A stretch of 64,000 nucleotides of DNA from Aquabacterium sp. J223 (GTDB taxonomy: Bacteria > Pseudomonadota > Gammaproteobacteria > Burkholderiales > Burkholderiaceae_C), in assembly GCF_024666615.1 (NCBI RefSeq), contig NZ_CP088297.1, positions 4,320,501-4,384,500 of the forward strand, in the 5' to 3' direction. This document shows positions 56,767-64,000 of the stretch, one piece after another; position 1 is the first letter of the stretch, and every line of letters starts with the position of its first letter. The notes below the pieces were generated by a model. It made no database searches. It saw only the letters and a list, made by a program, of their open reading frames with translations, and was not told where the DNA came from. The position numbers and the translations under genes are program-made.

Positions 56767-57927
56767 ATGAACCACCCCGTGTCCAAGCGCTCGCTGTTCA
56801 AGCTCGCCGGCTGGTCCTCGCTGGCCGCGGCAGCCGCCCTGGTCGGCTGCGGCAAGAAGGAAGAGCCGCCCGCGGCCGCGCCCACCGCCGCCGCGCCGGC
56901 CTCGGCGCCCGCCGCCGCCGAGCCGCTGAAGGCGGCCTGGATCTACGTCGGCCCGGTCGGCGACGCCGGCTGGTCCTACGCCCACGACCTGGGCCGCAAG
57001 GAAGTCGAGGCCGAGTTCGGCGACAAGGTGAAGACCACCATCGTCGAGAAGGTGCCCGAGGGCGCCGACGCCGAGCGCGTCATCCGCGACCTGGCGGCGC
57101 AGGGCAACAAGGTGATCTTCGCCACCTCCTTCGGCTACATGGAGCCGATGCTCAAGGTGGCGAGCGAATTCCCCGACGTCAAGTTCGAGCACGCCACCGG
57201 CTACAAGACCGCGCCGAACATGCGCATCTACGATGCCAAGTTCTTCGAGGACACCTACCTCGCCGGCATGATCGCCGGGTCGATGACCAAGACCAACACG
57301 CTCGGCTTCGTCGGCTCCTTCCCCATCCCCGAGGTGCTGCGCAACATCAACGCCTTCACCCTCGGTGCGCAGGCGGTGAACCCGAAGATCAAGACCAAGG
57401 TGGTCTGGGTCAGCACCTGGTTCGACCCGCCCAAGGAGACCGAGGCCGCGCAGAGCCTGATCAACGGCGGCGCCGACGTGCTGCTGCAGAACACCGACTC
57501 CACCGCGGTGCTGCAGACCGCCGAGAAGAACGGCAAGTACGCCTTCGGCTGGGACTCGGACATGAGCGCCTTCGCCACCAAGGCGCACCTCGGCTCGGCG
57601 GTCGCCAACTGGGGCGGCTACTACAAGAAGACCATCAAGGAGGTGATGGACGGCACCTGGAAGACCGAGCGCACCGTCTGGGGCGTCAAGGAAGGCCAGA
57701 ACGACCTGATCAAGGTGTCGGACGCGGTGCCCGAGGACATCCGCAAGAAGGTCGACGAGATCAAGGCGCAGATGAAGGCCGGCACCTTCGAGGTGTTCAA
57801 GGGCCCGGTGGTCGACAACACCGGCAAGGAGCGCCTGGCCAAGGACGCCACCGGCGACCAGGACTGGCGCGACAAGATCGACTTCTACGTCAAGGGCGTG
57901 GAAGGCAAGATCCCCGCCGCGAAGTGA
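56767..57927 (+). CDS. BMP family ABC transporter substrate-binding lipoprotein
   Basis: 386-residue periplasmic lipoprotein binding purine nucleosides or bases for the adjacent importer. The signal KRSLFKLAGWSSLAAAAALV ends in the lipobox LVGC. An Ala/Pro linker (about 30-55) precedes the BMP/Med domain (AWIYVGPVGDAGWSYAHDLG, FATSFGYMEPML, ATGYKTAPNMRIYDAKFFED, VTDSTAVLQ-type loop, FGWDSDMSAFA). A GATAAT at 56731-56736 may give it its own promoter in addition to read-through. A strong terminator follows at 57963. Confidence 0.95.
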   Translation: MNHPVSKRSLFKLAGWSSLAAAAALVGCGKKEEPPAAAPTAAAPASAPAAAEPLKAAWIYVGPVGDAGWSYAHDLGRKEVEAEFGDKVKTTIVEKVPEGADAERVIRDLAAQGNKVIFATSFGYMEPMLKVASEFPDVKFEHATGYKTAPNMRIYDAKFFEDTYLAGMIAGSMTKTNTLGFVGSFPIPEVLRNINAFTLGAQAVNPKIKTKVVWVSTWFDPPKETEAAQSLINGGADVLLQNTDSTAVLQTAEKNGKYAFGWDSDMSAFATKAHLGSAVANWGGYYKKTIKEVMDGTWKTERTVWGVKEGQNDLIKVSDAVPEDIRKKVDEIKAQMKAGTFEVFKGPVVDNTGKERLAKDATGDQDWRDKIDFYVKGVEGKIPAAK

Positions 57928-57962
57928 CGGCGGCGGGCACCCCGCCCGCCCTGCGCACCACC

Positions 57963-58000
57963 ACGCCGCCCGTGCCTCGCCGCCGGGCGGCGTCTTTCTT
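57963..58000 (+). terminator. Intrinsic terminator after the BMP-protein gene
   Basis: Stem ACGCCGCCCG / CGGGCGGCGT, 10 bp perfect, with an 11-base loop and a TCTTTCTT tail. It lies 35 bases after the stop and 43 before the Rieske gene. It probably ends most transcription of the importer operon or attenuates read-through into the Rieske and deaminase genes. Confidence 0.8.
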
Positions 58001-58042
58001 GCTGCCGCTGCAGGACCCCGTCCGCATGCAAGGACCCGAGAG

Positions 58043-59026
58043 ATGAACGAACACCGGCTCTGGCATCCGGTGGCCCGCCCGGACGACCTGCGGGCCGCCG
58101 GCGACCGGCCGCTGACCGTGACCCTGCTGGGCGACGACCTGGTGCTGTGGCGTGACGATGCCGGCACCGTGCAGGCCTTTCCCGACCGCTGCCCCCACCG
58201 GGGCGCGCGGCTGTCCCTGGGCCGGCTGCGCCGCGGCACCGGCGAGCCGACCGTGCTGGCCTGCGCCTACCACGGCTGGCGCTTCGCCGCCGGCGGCGCC
58301 TGCGTGCACATCCCCGCCGCGCCGGGCCGCACGCCGGCCGCCGGCCAGGCGGTGCGCACCTTCGCGACCCGCGAGGCCCACGGCCTGGTCTGGGTGCGCC
58401 TGGGCGACGAGGGCGACGAGGCGCCGCCCGCGCCCGCCGGCCTGCCCGCCCGGGCGGTGGTCTGCGGCCCGTTCGACGTCGCCACCTCCGCGCCGCGGGC
58501 GGTGGAGAACTTCCTCGACACCGCCCACTTCGGCTACGTGCACGACGGCTGGCTGGGCGACCTGGCGCACACCGAGGTGCCGGCCTACGAGGTCGAGCGC
58601 GCGGCCGACGGCCGGCCGTCGGTGCCGCACTACCTGGCCTGGCAGCCAAAGGCCAGCAGCACGTCCACCGAGGGCCGCTGGATCGACTACCGCTACGAGG
58701 TGCTGTCGCCGTACGCCGCGCTGCTGGTCAAGACCGCGCAGGGCGCCGGTTCCCACACCGAAGCCTATGCGCTGTGGGCCAGCCCTCAAGGCGACGAGCG
58801 CTGCCGCGTCTGGTTCACCATGTGGACCAGCGATGCGGACGTGTCGGATCAGGCGCTCATCGACTTCGAGACCACCATCTTCCTGCAGGACAAGGAGATC
58901 CTCGAATCGCAACGGCCGCGCCGCCTGCCGGTGTCCGGTGGCGAGGCCCACGGCCCCGCCGACCGCCTCTCGGTCGCCTACCGCCGCTACCTGCAGCAGG
59001 CCGGCATCACCTGCGGAGTGTGTTGA
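58043..59026 (+). CDS. Rieske 2Fe-2S oxygenase alpha subunit in the purine cluster
   Basis: 327-residue ring-hydroxylating-oxygenase-type protein. The Rieske cluster is in CPHRGARLSLG and CAYHGWRF. The mononuclear iron site is in ENFLDTAHFGYVHDG (D-x2-H-x4-H). The reductase and any beta subunit are not adjacent. Between a purine importer and adenine deaminase it is a good candidate for purine oxygenation. Klebsiella HpxD, a Rieske protein needed for hypoxanthine use, is the nearest known precedent, and methylxanthine N-demethylases are another. The assignment is inference. Adenine deaminase starts at the next base. Confidence 0.9.
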   Translation: MNEHRLWHPVARPDDLRAAGDRPLTVTLLGDDLVLWRDDAGTVQAFPDRCPHRGARLSLGRLRRGTGEPTVLACAYHGWRFAAGGACVHIPAAPGRTPAAGQAVRTFATREAHGLVWVRLGDEGDEAPPAPAGLPARAVVCGPFDVATSAPRAVENFLDTAHFGYVHDGWLGDLAHTEVPAYEVERAADGRPSVPHYLAWQPKASSTSTEGRWIDYRYEVLSPYAALLVKTAQGAGSHTEAYALWASPQGDERCRVWFTMWTSDADVSDQALIDFETTIFLQDKEILESQRPRRLPVSGGEAHGPADRLSVAYRRYLQQAGITCGVC

Positions 59027-60094
59027 ATGACGACGCTGCCCGACATCGCCTTCGACGCCATCCCCCGCGCCGCGCTGCCCGCGCTGCTGCGGCGCATGCC
59101 CAAGGCCGAGCTGCACCTGCACATCGAAGGTTCGCTGGAGCCGGAGCTGATCTTCGCGCTGGCCCAGCAACACGGCGTCGCGCTGCCCTACGCCGACGTG
59201 GAGGCGCTGCGCCGCGCCTACGCCTTCACCGACCTGCAGAGCTTCCTCGACATCTACTACGCCGGCGCGTCGGTGCTGCTGCAGGCGGCCGACTTCGAGG
59301 CCATGGCCATGGCCTACTTCGAGCGCGCCGCGGCCGACAACGTGCGCCACGCCGAGCTGTTCTTCGACCCGCAGACCCACACCGAGCGCGGCGTGCCGGT
59401 GTCCACCGTCATCGAGGGCCTGTCCGGCGCGGTGGCGCGGGCGAAGCAGGAGCTGGGCGTCAGCGCCTCGCTCATCCTGTGCTTCCTGCGCCACCTCGAC
59501 GAGGCCAGCGCCTTCGCCACGCTGGAGGCCGCCCTGCCCTTCCGCCAGCACTTCATCGGCGTCGGCCTGGACAGCAGCGAGCGCGGCAACCCGCCGGAGA
59601 AGTTCGCCCGCGTCTACGCCCGCTGCCGCGAACTCGGGCTGCACCTCGTCGCCCATGCCGGCGAGGAAGGCCCGCCGGCCTACATCGAGACCGCGCTGGA
59701 CGTGTTGAAGGTCGAACGCATCGACCACGGCGTGCGCTGCGTCGACGACCCGGCGCTGGTGCAGCGGCTGGCGCGCGAGCAGGTGCCGCTGACCGTCTGC
59801 CCGCTGTCCAACGTCAAGCTGTGCGTGTTCGACGCGCTGGACAAGCACAACCTCAAGGCGCTGCTCGACGCCGGGCTGAAGGTGACCATCAACTCGGACG
59901 ACCCGGCCTACTTCGGCGGCTACGTCAACGCCAACTACACCGAGACCTTCGCCGCCCTGCCCGCGCTCACCGCCCGCGACGCCTACCTGCTCGCGCGCAA
60001 CAGCTTCGAGGCCAGCTTCGCCGGCGACGCCGACAAGGCGGTCTGGATCGCCGAGCTGGACGCGGTCTTCCGCGAGGCGGCCGCCCGGGCCTGA
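59027..60094 (+). CDS. Adenine deaminase (adenosine-deaminase superfamily)
   Basis: 355-residue zinc deaminase. Ligands and active residues are in ELHLHIEGSLEPELIF, LVAHAGEEGPPAYIE (Glu/His), RIDHGVRC and NSDDPAYFGGYVN. The loops DSSERGNPPEKF and VCPLSNVKLCVF match adenine deaminases of the Pseudomonas type (proton-loop pattern SSE-G-PP-KF) better than adenosine deaminases. It makes hypoxanthine for XdhAB or for the Rieske oxygenase. The ATG follows the Rieske stop with no gap. Many databases would label it adenosine deaminase. Confidence 0.9.
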   Translation: MTTLPDIAFDAIPRAALPALLRRMPKAELHLHIEGSLEPELIFALAQQHGVALPYADVEALRRAYAFTDLQSFLDIYYAGASVLLQAADFEAMAMAYFERAAADNVRHAELFFDPQTHTERGVPVSTVIEGLSGAVARAKQELGVSASLILCFLRHLDEASAFATLEAALPFRQHFIGVGLDSSERGNPPEKFARVYARCRELGLHLVAHAGEEGPPAYIETALDVLKVERIDHGVRCVDDPALVQRLAREQVPLTVCPLSNVKLCVFDALDKHNLKALLDAGLKVTINSDDPAYFGGYVNANYTETFAALPALTARDAYLLARNSFEASFAGDADKAVWIAELDAVFREAAARA

Positions 60095-60158
60095 CCTGGG
60101 CCGGGCGCGGTCGGCCCGCCGCTGTACCCTTGGCGACCCTTCAAGCAAGAACGACGGC

Positions 60159-61040
60159 ATGACCCTGGACGCCAAGGCCGACGGCCTCAAGCAACGCAAT
60201 TTCCCCACCGCCCAGCAGGAGGCGGTGGTGGCGCAGCCGCCGTCGCGCTACGACGGGCCCGGCAGCGCCTACCAGCTCGCCTTCACCGACCAGGACTTCC
60301 TGCTGCGCGAGGAGCTGCGGCCCATCCGCATGCAGCTGGAGCTGCTCAAGCCCGAGCTGCTGATGCAGGAGCTGGGCATCGAGGCCACCATCGTCATGTT
60401 CGGCAGCGCCCGCATCCCGGCACCCGACGATGCGCGGGCGGCGCTGGAGGCGGCCCGCAAGGACGGCACCGAGCTGCTGGTCAGGCGGGCCGAGGCGGCG
60501 CTGTCGATGTCGCACTACTACGACGAGGCGCGGCGCTTCGCCGGGCTGGTGACGCGGCGCTCGGCGCAGCTGGACAAGCCGGTGTACGTGGTCACCGGCG
60601 GCGGGCCCGGCATCATGGAAGCGGGCAACCGCGGCGCCGACGAGGTCGGCGGGCGCAGCATCGGCCTGAACATCGTGCTGCCGCACGAGCAGGCGCCCAA
60701 CCCGTACATCACGCCGGAGCTGTGCTTCCAGTTCCACTACTTCGGCCTGCGCAAGATGCACTTCCTCATGCGCTCGGTCGCGCTGGTGTGCTTCCCCGGC
60801 GGCTTCGGCACGCTGGACGAGCTGTTCGAGGCGCTGACGCTGATGCAGACCGGCAAGTCGCGCAAGCGCCCGGTGCTGCTGTTCGGCCGCGACTTCTGGA
60901 GCCGGCTGATCAACTTCGACCTGCTGGTCGAGACCGGCATGATCAGCCCCGGCGACGTCAACCTGTTCCGCTTCGTCGAGACGGCCGAGGAGGCCTGGCA
61001 GGTGCTCGACGAGGAATACGGCTTCGAGAAGGGTGCATGA
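60159..61040 (+). CDS. TIGR00730/LOG family Rossmann-fold protein (possible nucleotide 5'-monophosphate nucleosidase)
   Basis: 293-residue cytoplasmic protein of the lysine-decarboxylase-like (LOG/PpnN-type) superfamily. The phosphate-binding motifs are TGGGPGIMEAGNRGADEVGG and CFPGGFGTLDELFEAL (PGGxGTxxE, the nucleosidase signature). Members cleave nucleotide monophosphates such as cytokinin-like or purine NMPs to base and ribose 5-phosphate. A longer N-terminal part (about 1-75) than in short LOG proteins suggests the PpnN-like or ribosyl subclass. It lies 64 bases after the deaminase. A purine link is plausible but unproven. Confidence 0.87.
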   Translation: MTLDAKADGLKQRNFPTAQQEAVVAQPPSRYDGPGSAYQLAFTDQDFLLREELRPIRMQLELLKPELLMQELGIEATIVMFGSARIPAPDDARAALEAARKDGTELLVRRAEAALSMSHYYDEARRFAGLVTRRSAQLDKPVYVVTGGGPGIMEAGNRGADEVGGRSIGLNIVLPHEQAPNPYITPELCFQFHYFGLRKMHFLMRSVALVCFPGGFGTLDELFEALTLMQTGKSRKRPVLLFGRDFWSRLINFDLLVETGMISPGDVNLFRFVETAEEAWQVLDEEYGFEKGA

Positions 61041-61080
61041 ACCGGCACCCTCCTCGGCCGGTGGAAAGGCCGCCGGGGCC

Positions 61081-62001
61081 ATGACGACTGTCGTCGGCCT
61101 CGTTGGCGCGCCCACCGACGTGGGCGCCGGCATCCGGGGCGCCAGCATGGGCCCGGAGGCGCTGCGCGTCGCCGGCCTTGCCGAGGTGCTGGTCGAACAG
61201 GGTCTGACCGTCCACGACGCCGGCAACCTCGACGGCCCGCGCAACCCCTTCACCACGGCGGTGGACGGCCTGCGCCACCTGCAGGAGGTCGTCGCCTGGA
61301 ACCAGGCGGTGCACGACGGGGTGTGGGCCGAGCTGCAGGCGGGGCGGCTGCCGCTGCTGATGGGCGGCGACCACTGCCTGGCCGTCGGCTCCATCAGCGC
61401 GGTGGCCCGCCACTGCCGCGCGCAGGGCCGCAAGCTGCGGGTGCTGTGGCTGGACGCGCACGCCGACTTCAACACCCCGCTCATCACGCCCAGCGGCAAC
61501 CTGCACGGCATGCCGGTGGCCTGCCTGCTGGGCGAAGGCCCCGAGGCGCTGGTGCGCATGAGCGGCGAGGTGCCGGCGCTGAGGCCCCGGTCCGTGCGCC
61601 AGGTCGGCCTGCGCTCGGTGGACGCCGCCGAGAAGCGCTTCCTGCACGACCGCGGCATCGAGGCCTGGGACATGCGCTTCATCGACGAGCACGGCATGCG
61701 CCACACCATGGAACTGGCGCTGGCCACCCTGGACGAGCGCACCCACCTGCACGTCAGCTTCGACGTCGACTTCCTCGACCCCGACGTCGCCCCCGGCGTC
61801 GGCACCACCGTGCGCGGCGGCCCGACCTGGCGCGAGGCGCAGCTGTGCATGGAGATGATCGCCGACACCGGCCGCCTGGGCTCGCTGGACGTGATGGAGC
61901 TCAACCCCGCCCGCGACGTGCGCAACGCCACCGCCGAGGCGGCGGTGGAGATGGTGGCCAGCCTGTTCGGCCGCAGCACGCTGGTGCGGCAGCGCCCTTG
62001 A
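61081..62001 (+). CDS. Arginase
   Basis: 306-residue binuclear-manganese ureohydrolase splitting arginine to ornithine and urea. Metal ligands are in LMGGDHCLAVGS (His), WLDAHADFN (Asp, His, Asp) and SFDVDFLDPDVAPGV (Asp, Asp). GTTVRGGPTWREAQ and SLDVMELNP are the usual arginase blocks. Start 61081 (MTTVVGLVGAPTDVGAGIRG) fits the family; an in-frame GTG at 61033 lies within the preceding gene. A perfect dyad follows the stop. Confidence 0.94.
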   Translation: MTTVVGLVGAPTDVGAGIRGASMGPEALRVAGLAEVLVEQGLTVHDAGNLDGPRNPFTTAVDGLRHLQEVVAWNQAVHDGVWAELQAGRLPLLMGGDHCLAVGSISAVARHCRAQGRKLRVLWLDAHADFNTPLITPSGNLHGMPVACLLGEGPEALVRMSGEVPALRPRSVRQVGLRSVDAAEKRFLHDRGIEAWDMRFIDEHGMRHTMELALATLDERTHLHVSFDVDFLDPDVAPGVGTTVRGGPTWREAQLCMEMIADTGRLGSLDVMELNPARDVRNATAEAAVEMVASLFGRSTLVRQRP

Positions 62002-62021
62002 GGGACCCGCGCGCGGGTCCC
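62002..62021. terminator. Dyad following the arginase gene
   Basis: GGGACCCGCG / CGCGGGTCCC is a perfect 20-base palindrome directly after the stop, with no loop or T-run. A cruciform or Rho-linked stop is possible. Confidence 0.4.
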
Positions 62022-62118
62022 GCCCCGACCGCCCGCCCGCCCGCAGACGTGACATCGCGTTACGGGCATGGTGGTTGCCGACGCCCCTCGGCATTCGACA
62101 CCACCTCAGGGAGCGTTC

Positions 62119-62838
62119 ATGAATCGGACCACTGGAACACGGCTCGCCGTGCCGGCGCTGCTGGCCTTGGCTGCCACGTTGACCGCCTGCGGCGGCGGCG
62201 GGGGCGGCGGGGGCGCGGCACCGGCGGCACCGGCCGCCGGCACCTACAACGTGCAGGCGGCGTTCCGCAACGTGCTGAGCACCGGCGGCACCTGGAACCT
62301 GCCGGACCGCAGCAACGCCACCGCGACGTACACCGTGTCCATCGCGCCGGCGGCCGCGGCGGCCTTCCCGCTCAACGGCACAACCTACGCACGGTCGGTC
62401 AGCAACACCATCCTGGCCGGCCTGAAGCTGCCGCCGGCCGACGGCACCATCTACTACGAGCTGAGCGGCAACAGCGTGAAGGTGATCGGCAACCAGGTCA
62501 GCGGCGAATGCGGCAGCAACCCGGGGGCCGCGACCGAGGTGGCCCTGCCGACCGCTGCGCAGGTCAACGGCGCGCCGGCCACGGTGTACTCGCTGAGCCT
62601 GCGGCCCGACTGCAATCCGGCCACCGCCCCCGGCCCGACGGTGAACATCCAGTGGCAGCTGGTGCAGGACAGCCAGACCGCCATCGTGCTCTTCTGCCTG
62701 AACAACCCGCCGTCGGGCGCCGGCGAGGTGGTGTCGACCTGCATCGAGATCGACGCGGCCGGCAACCTGCTCGGCCGCGCCCGCCTGGCGCGCGGCCCGG
62801 CCAACGGCACCGCCACCTTCGAGGCCCGCAACTTCTGA
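62119..62838 (+). CDS. Predicted lipoprotein of unknown function
   Basis: 239 residues. The signal ends LAATLTAC, a lipobox whose Cys starts the mature protein; a run of eight Gly then forms a linker. The body (about 40-239) is beta-rich and Thr/Ala/Asn-rich with four Cys (GECGSN, PDCNPA, LFCLN, STCIEI) that could make two disulfides. I recognise no family. AGGGAG is 5 bases before the ATG at 62119. It is convergent with the helicase gene, 6 bases away. Confidence 0.8.
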   Translation: MNRTTGTRLAVPALLALAATLTACGGGGGGGGAAPAAPAAGTYNVQAAFRNVLSTGGTWNLPDRSNATATYTVSIAPAAAAAFPLNGTTYARSVSNTILAGLKLPPADGTIYYELSGNSVKVIGNQVSGECGSNPGAATEVALPTAAQVNGAPATVYSLSLRPDCNPATAPGPTVNIQWQLVQDSQTAIVLFCLNNPPSGAGEVVSTCIEIDAAGNLLGRARLARGPANGTATFEARNF

Positions 62839-62844
62839 CCCCGC

Positions 62845-64000
62845 TCAGCGCCGCGCGCGCCGCCGCCGGCCGTCGGGCGGTCGCGGCCGTGGCGGCAGCG
62901 GCGGCGCGTCGGCCTGCACCGGGCCGGCGGCGGCCTGCTCGGCCGGCTCGCCCAGGGCCTTGCCGGCGGCGTCCAGCAGCCGCTGCAGCCGGTCGGCCAG
63001 CTTCTCGGTGCTGAACTGCTCGCGGAAGCGCTCGACCATCAGCGGCAGCGCGAAGGGGCTGGGCGCCGGCAGGTCCACCACCACCCGCTGCCACCGCCGC
63101 AGCCGCTGCAGGCTGGCGGCCAGGCGGTCCAGCTCCAGCTCCTGGCTCAGCACCTCGCGGTCGGCCTGCGTCAGCAGCAGGTTGCCGGCGTCGTGCTTGC
63201 GGAACACCTCGTAGAACAGCGACGACGACGCCTGCAGCTGCCGCACGCTGCGCGGCGCGCCGGGGTAGCCAGGGTGCAGCAGGCCGGCCACGCGGGCGAT
63301 CTCGCGGAAGCGCTTGAGCGCCAGCGCCGACGCGTTGAGGCTTTCCAGCACGTCGTGGGCCAGCCCCCGCTCGCCGTCCTCGAACAGCGCGCCGCTGGCC
63401 AGCTGCGCATCGTCCACCGGCAGCGCGCTGAGCAGTTCGAAGCCGTGGTCGTTGATGCTGATCGAGAAGGTGTTGCCCTGCCCGCGCGACAGCCGCCAGG
63501 CCAGCAGGTGGCCCAGGCCCAGGTGCGCATGCCGGCCGGCGAAGGGGTAGACGAAGAGGTGGTGGCCCTCGCGCGAGCGCCAGCGCTCGATCAGCAGCCG
63601 GCCGGGGGCCGGCAGGCGCGACAGCCGCCTCTGCGTCTCCAGGATGGGGCGGGCGGCCTGCAGCTCGGGCGAGTCGAAGCGGCCGGCGTCGGCCTCGGCC
63701 AGCAGCTCCAGCACGGTGTCGGCCAGCTCGCTGGACAGCGGCATCTTGCTGCCGTTCCACACCGACACGATGCCGGTGGTCGCCCGGGCGGGCTTGCGCA
63801 CGTAGGCGGTGAGCTCGCGGGTGCGCACGTACTCCAGCACCCGGCCGGCGAAGACGAAGCAGTCGCCGGCCGACAGCCGCGCGATGAAGCCCTCCTCGAT
63901 GCTGCCCAGCGTGCCGCCGCTCAGCCACTTCACCGGCATCGTCGCGTCCGACACGATGGTGCCGATGCCCAGCCGGTGCCGCTGCGCGATGCCGCGGTCG
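62845..64000 (-). CDS. Lhr-like (ligase-associated) DEXH-box helicase, C-terminal part
   Basis: 385 codons of the 3' part of a large helicase; the start lies beyond the right edge. The visible portion matches the C-terminal half of Lhr-type and ligase-associated DNA-damage-response DEXH helicases: MPVKWLSGGTLGSIEEGFIA, LSAGDCFVFAGRVLEYVR, ARPILETQRRLSRLP, HHLFVYPFAGRHAHLGLGHL and LFYEVFRKHDAGNLLL. It lacks the Walker motifs only because they are off-window. The extreme C-terminus is a Pro/Arg-rich tail (PPRPRPPDGRRRRARR). Confidence 0.9.
   Translation of the reverse strand, partial: DRGIAQRHRLGIGTIVSDATMPVKWLSGGTLGSIEEGFIARLSAGDCFVFAGRVLEYVRTRELTAYVRKPARATTGIVSVWNGSKMPLSSELADTVLELLAEADAGRFDSPELQAARPILETQRRLSRLPAPGRLLIERWRSREGHHLFVYPFAGRHAHLGLGHLLAWRLSRGQGNTFSISINDHGFELLSALPVDDAQLASGALFEDGERGLAHDVLESLNASALALKRFREIARVAGLLHPGYPGAPRSVRQLQASSSLFYEVFRKHDAGNLLLTQADREVLSQELELDRLAASLQRLRRWQRVVVDLPAPSPFALPLMVERFREQFSTEKLADRLQRLLDAAGKALGEPAEQAAAGPVQADAPPLPPRPRPPDGRRRRARR

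Overview
The window is chromosomal DNA of very high G+C from a betaproteobacterium, most likely a Burkholderiales member of the Rubrivivax/Ideonella/Leptothrix kind. The pointers are two PEP-CTERM proteins, a BPSS1780-type membrane protein, the polA / DUF2782 / homoserine kinase arrangement, and G+C-rich intergenic repeats that abut start codons. I see no phage, insertion sequence, CRISPR array or rRNA. One tRNA-Leu(CAA) is present.

Layout. 1-3.4 kb: RND efflux adaptor (cut by the left edge), an esterase-like protein without its nucleophile, and a divergent LysR regulator. 3.4-9.5 kb: PEP-CTERM protein, TatD nuclease (frameshifted), hybrid histidine kinase, LolD/LolC. 9.5-20.6 kb: hemerythrin, a recJ-linked gene, recJ, a DUF3037/HipA-like pair, an EgtB/SenA-like protein (frameshifted), polA, DUF2782, thrB and a membrane protein. 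20.7-30.7 kb: a phosphate/arsenic block with two PhoX phosphatases, a cytochrome-c-like protein, and gap-arsJ-arsR-arsC-acr3. 30.8-46 kb: mostly housekeeping (uvrD, second PEP-CTERM protein, guaC, valS, galU, TusA-like, Nudix, cysM, tRNA-Leu, rhomboid) with an inactive-looking dehydrogenase, an inactive-looking DegP-like protein, and a frameshifted 2Fe-2S/flavin reductase. 46-60.1 kb: purine catabolism (xdhC-xdhB-xdhA against lysR-guaD-ABC importer-Rieske oxygenase-adenine deaminase). 60.1-64 kb: LOG-type protein, arginase, a lipoprotein, and the C-terminal part of an Lhr-like helicase (cut by the right edge).

How the genes fit together. In the purine block a BMP-type ABC importer brings in nucleosides or bases, adenine deaminase and guanine deaminase give hypoxanthine and xanthine, and xanthine dehydrogenase takes these to urate. 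A Rieske oxygenase in the same run is a candidate extra purine oxygenase. In the arsenic block, GAPDH plus ArsJ export arsenate as arseno-phosphoglycerate, while ArsC plus Acr3 reduce arsenate and export arsenite. Upstream of gap I read an ArsR-type palindrome next to a two-unit PHO-box-like element. The neighbouring phoX gene carries four 7-bp units at an exact 11-bp period. Both elements lie 10 bp from a plausible -10, which suggests a shared phosphate-starvation input.

Cautions. Three otherwise complete genes (TatD, EgtB/SenA-like, 2Fe-2S reductase) are each broken by one base inside a six-base G/C run. This looks more like sequence error than gene decay. All calls come from reading the sequence, with no database search.
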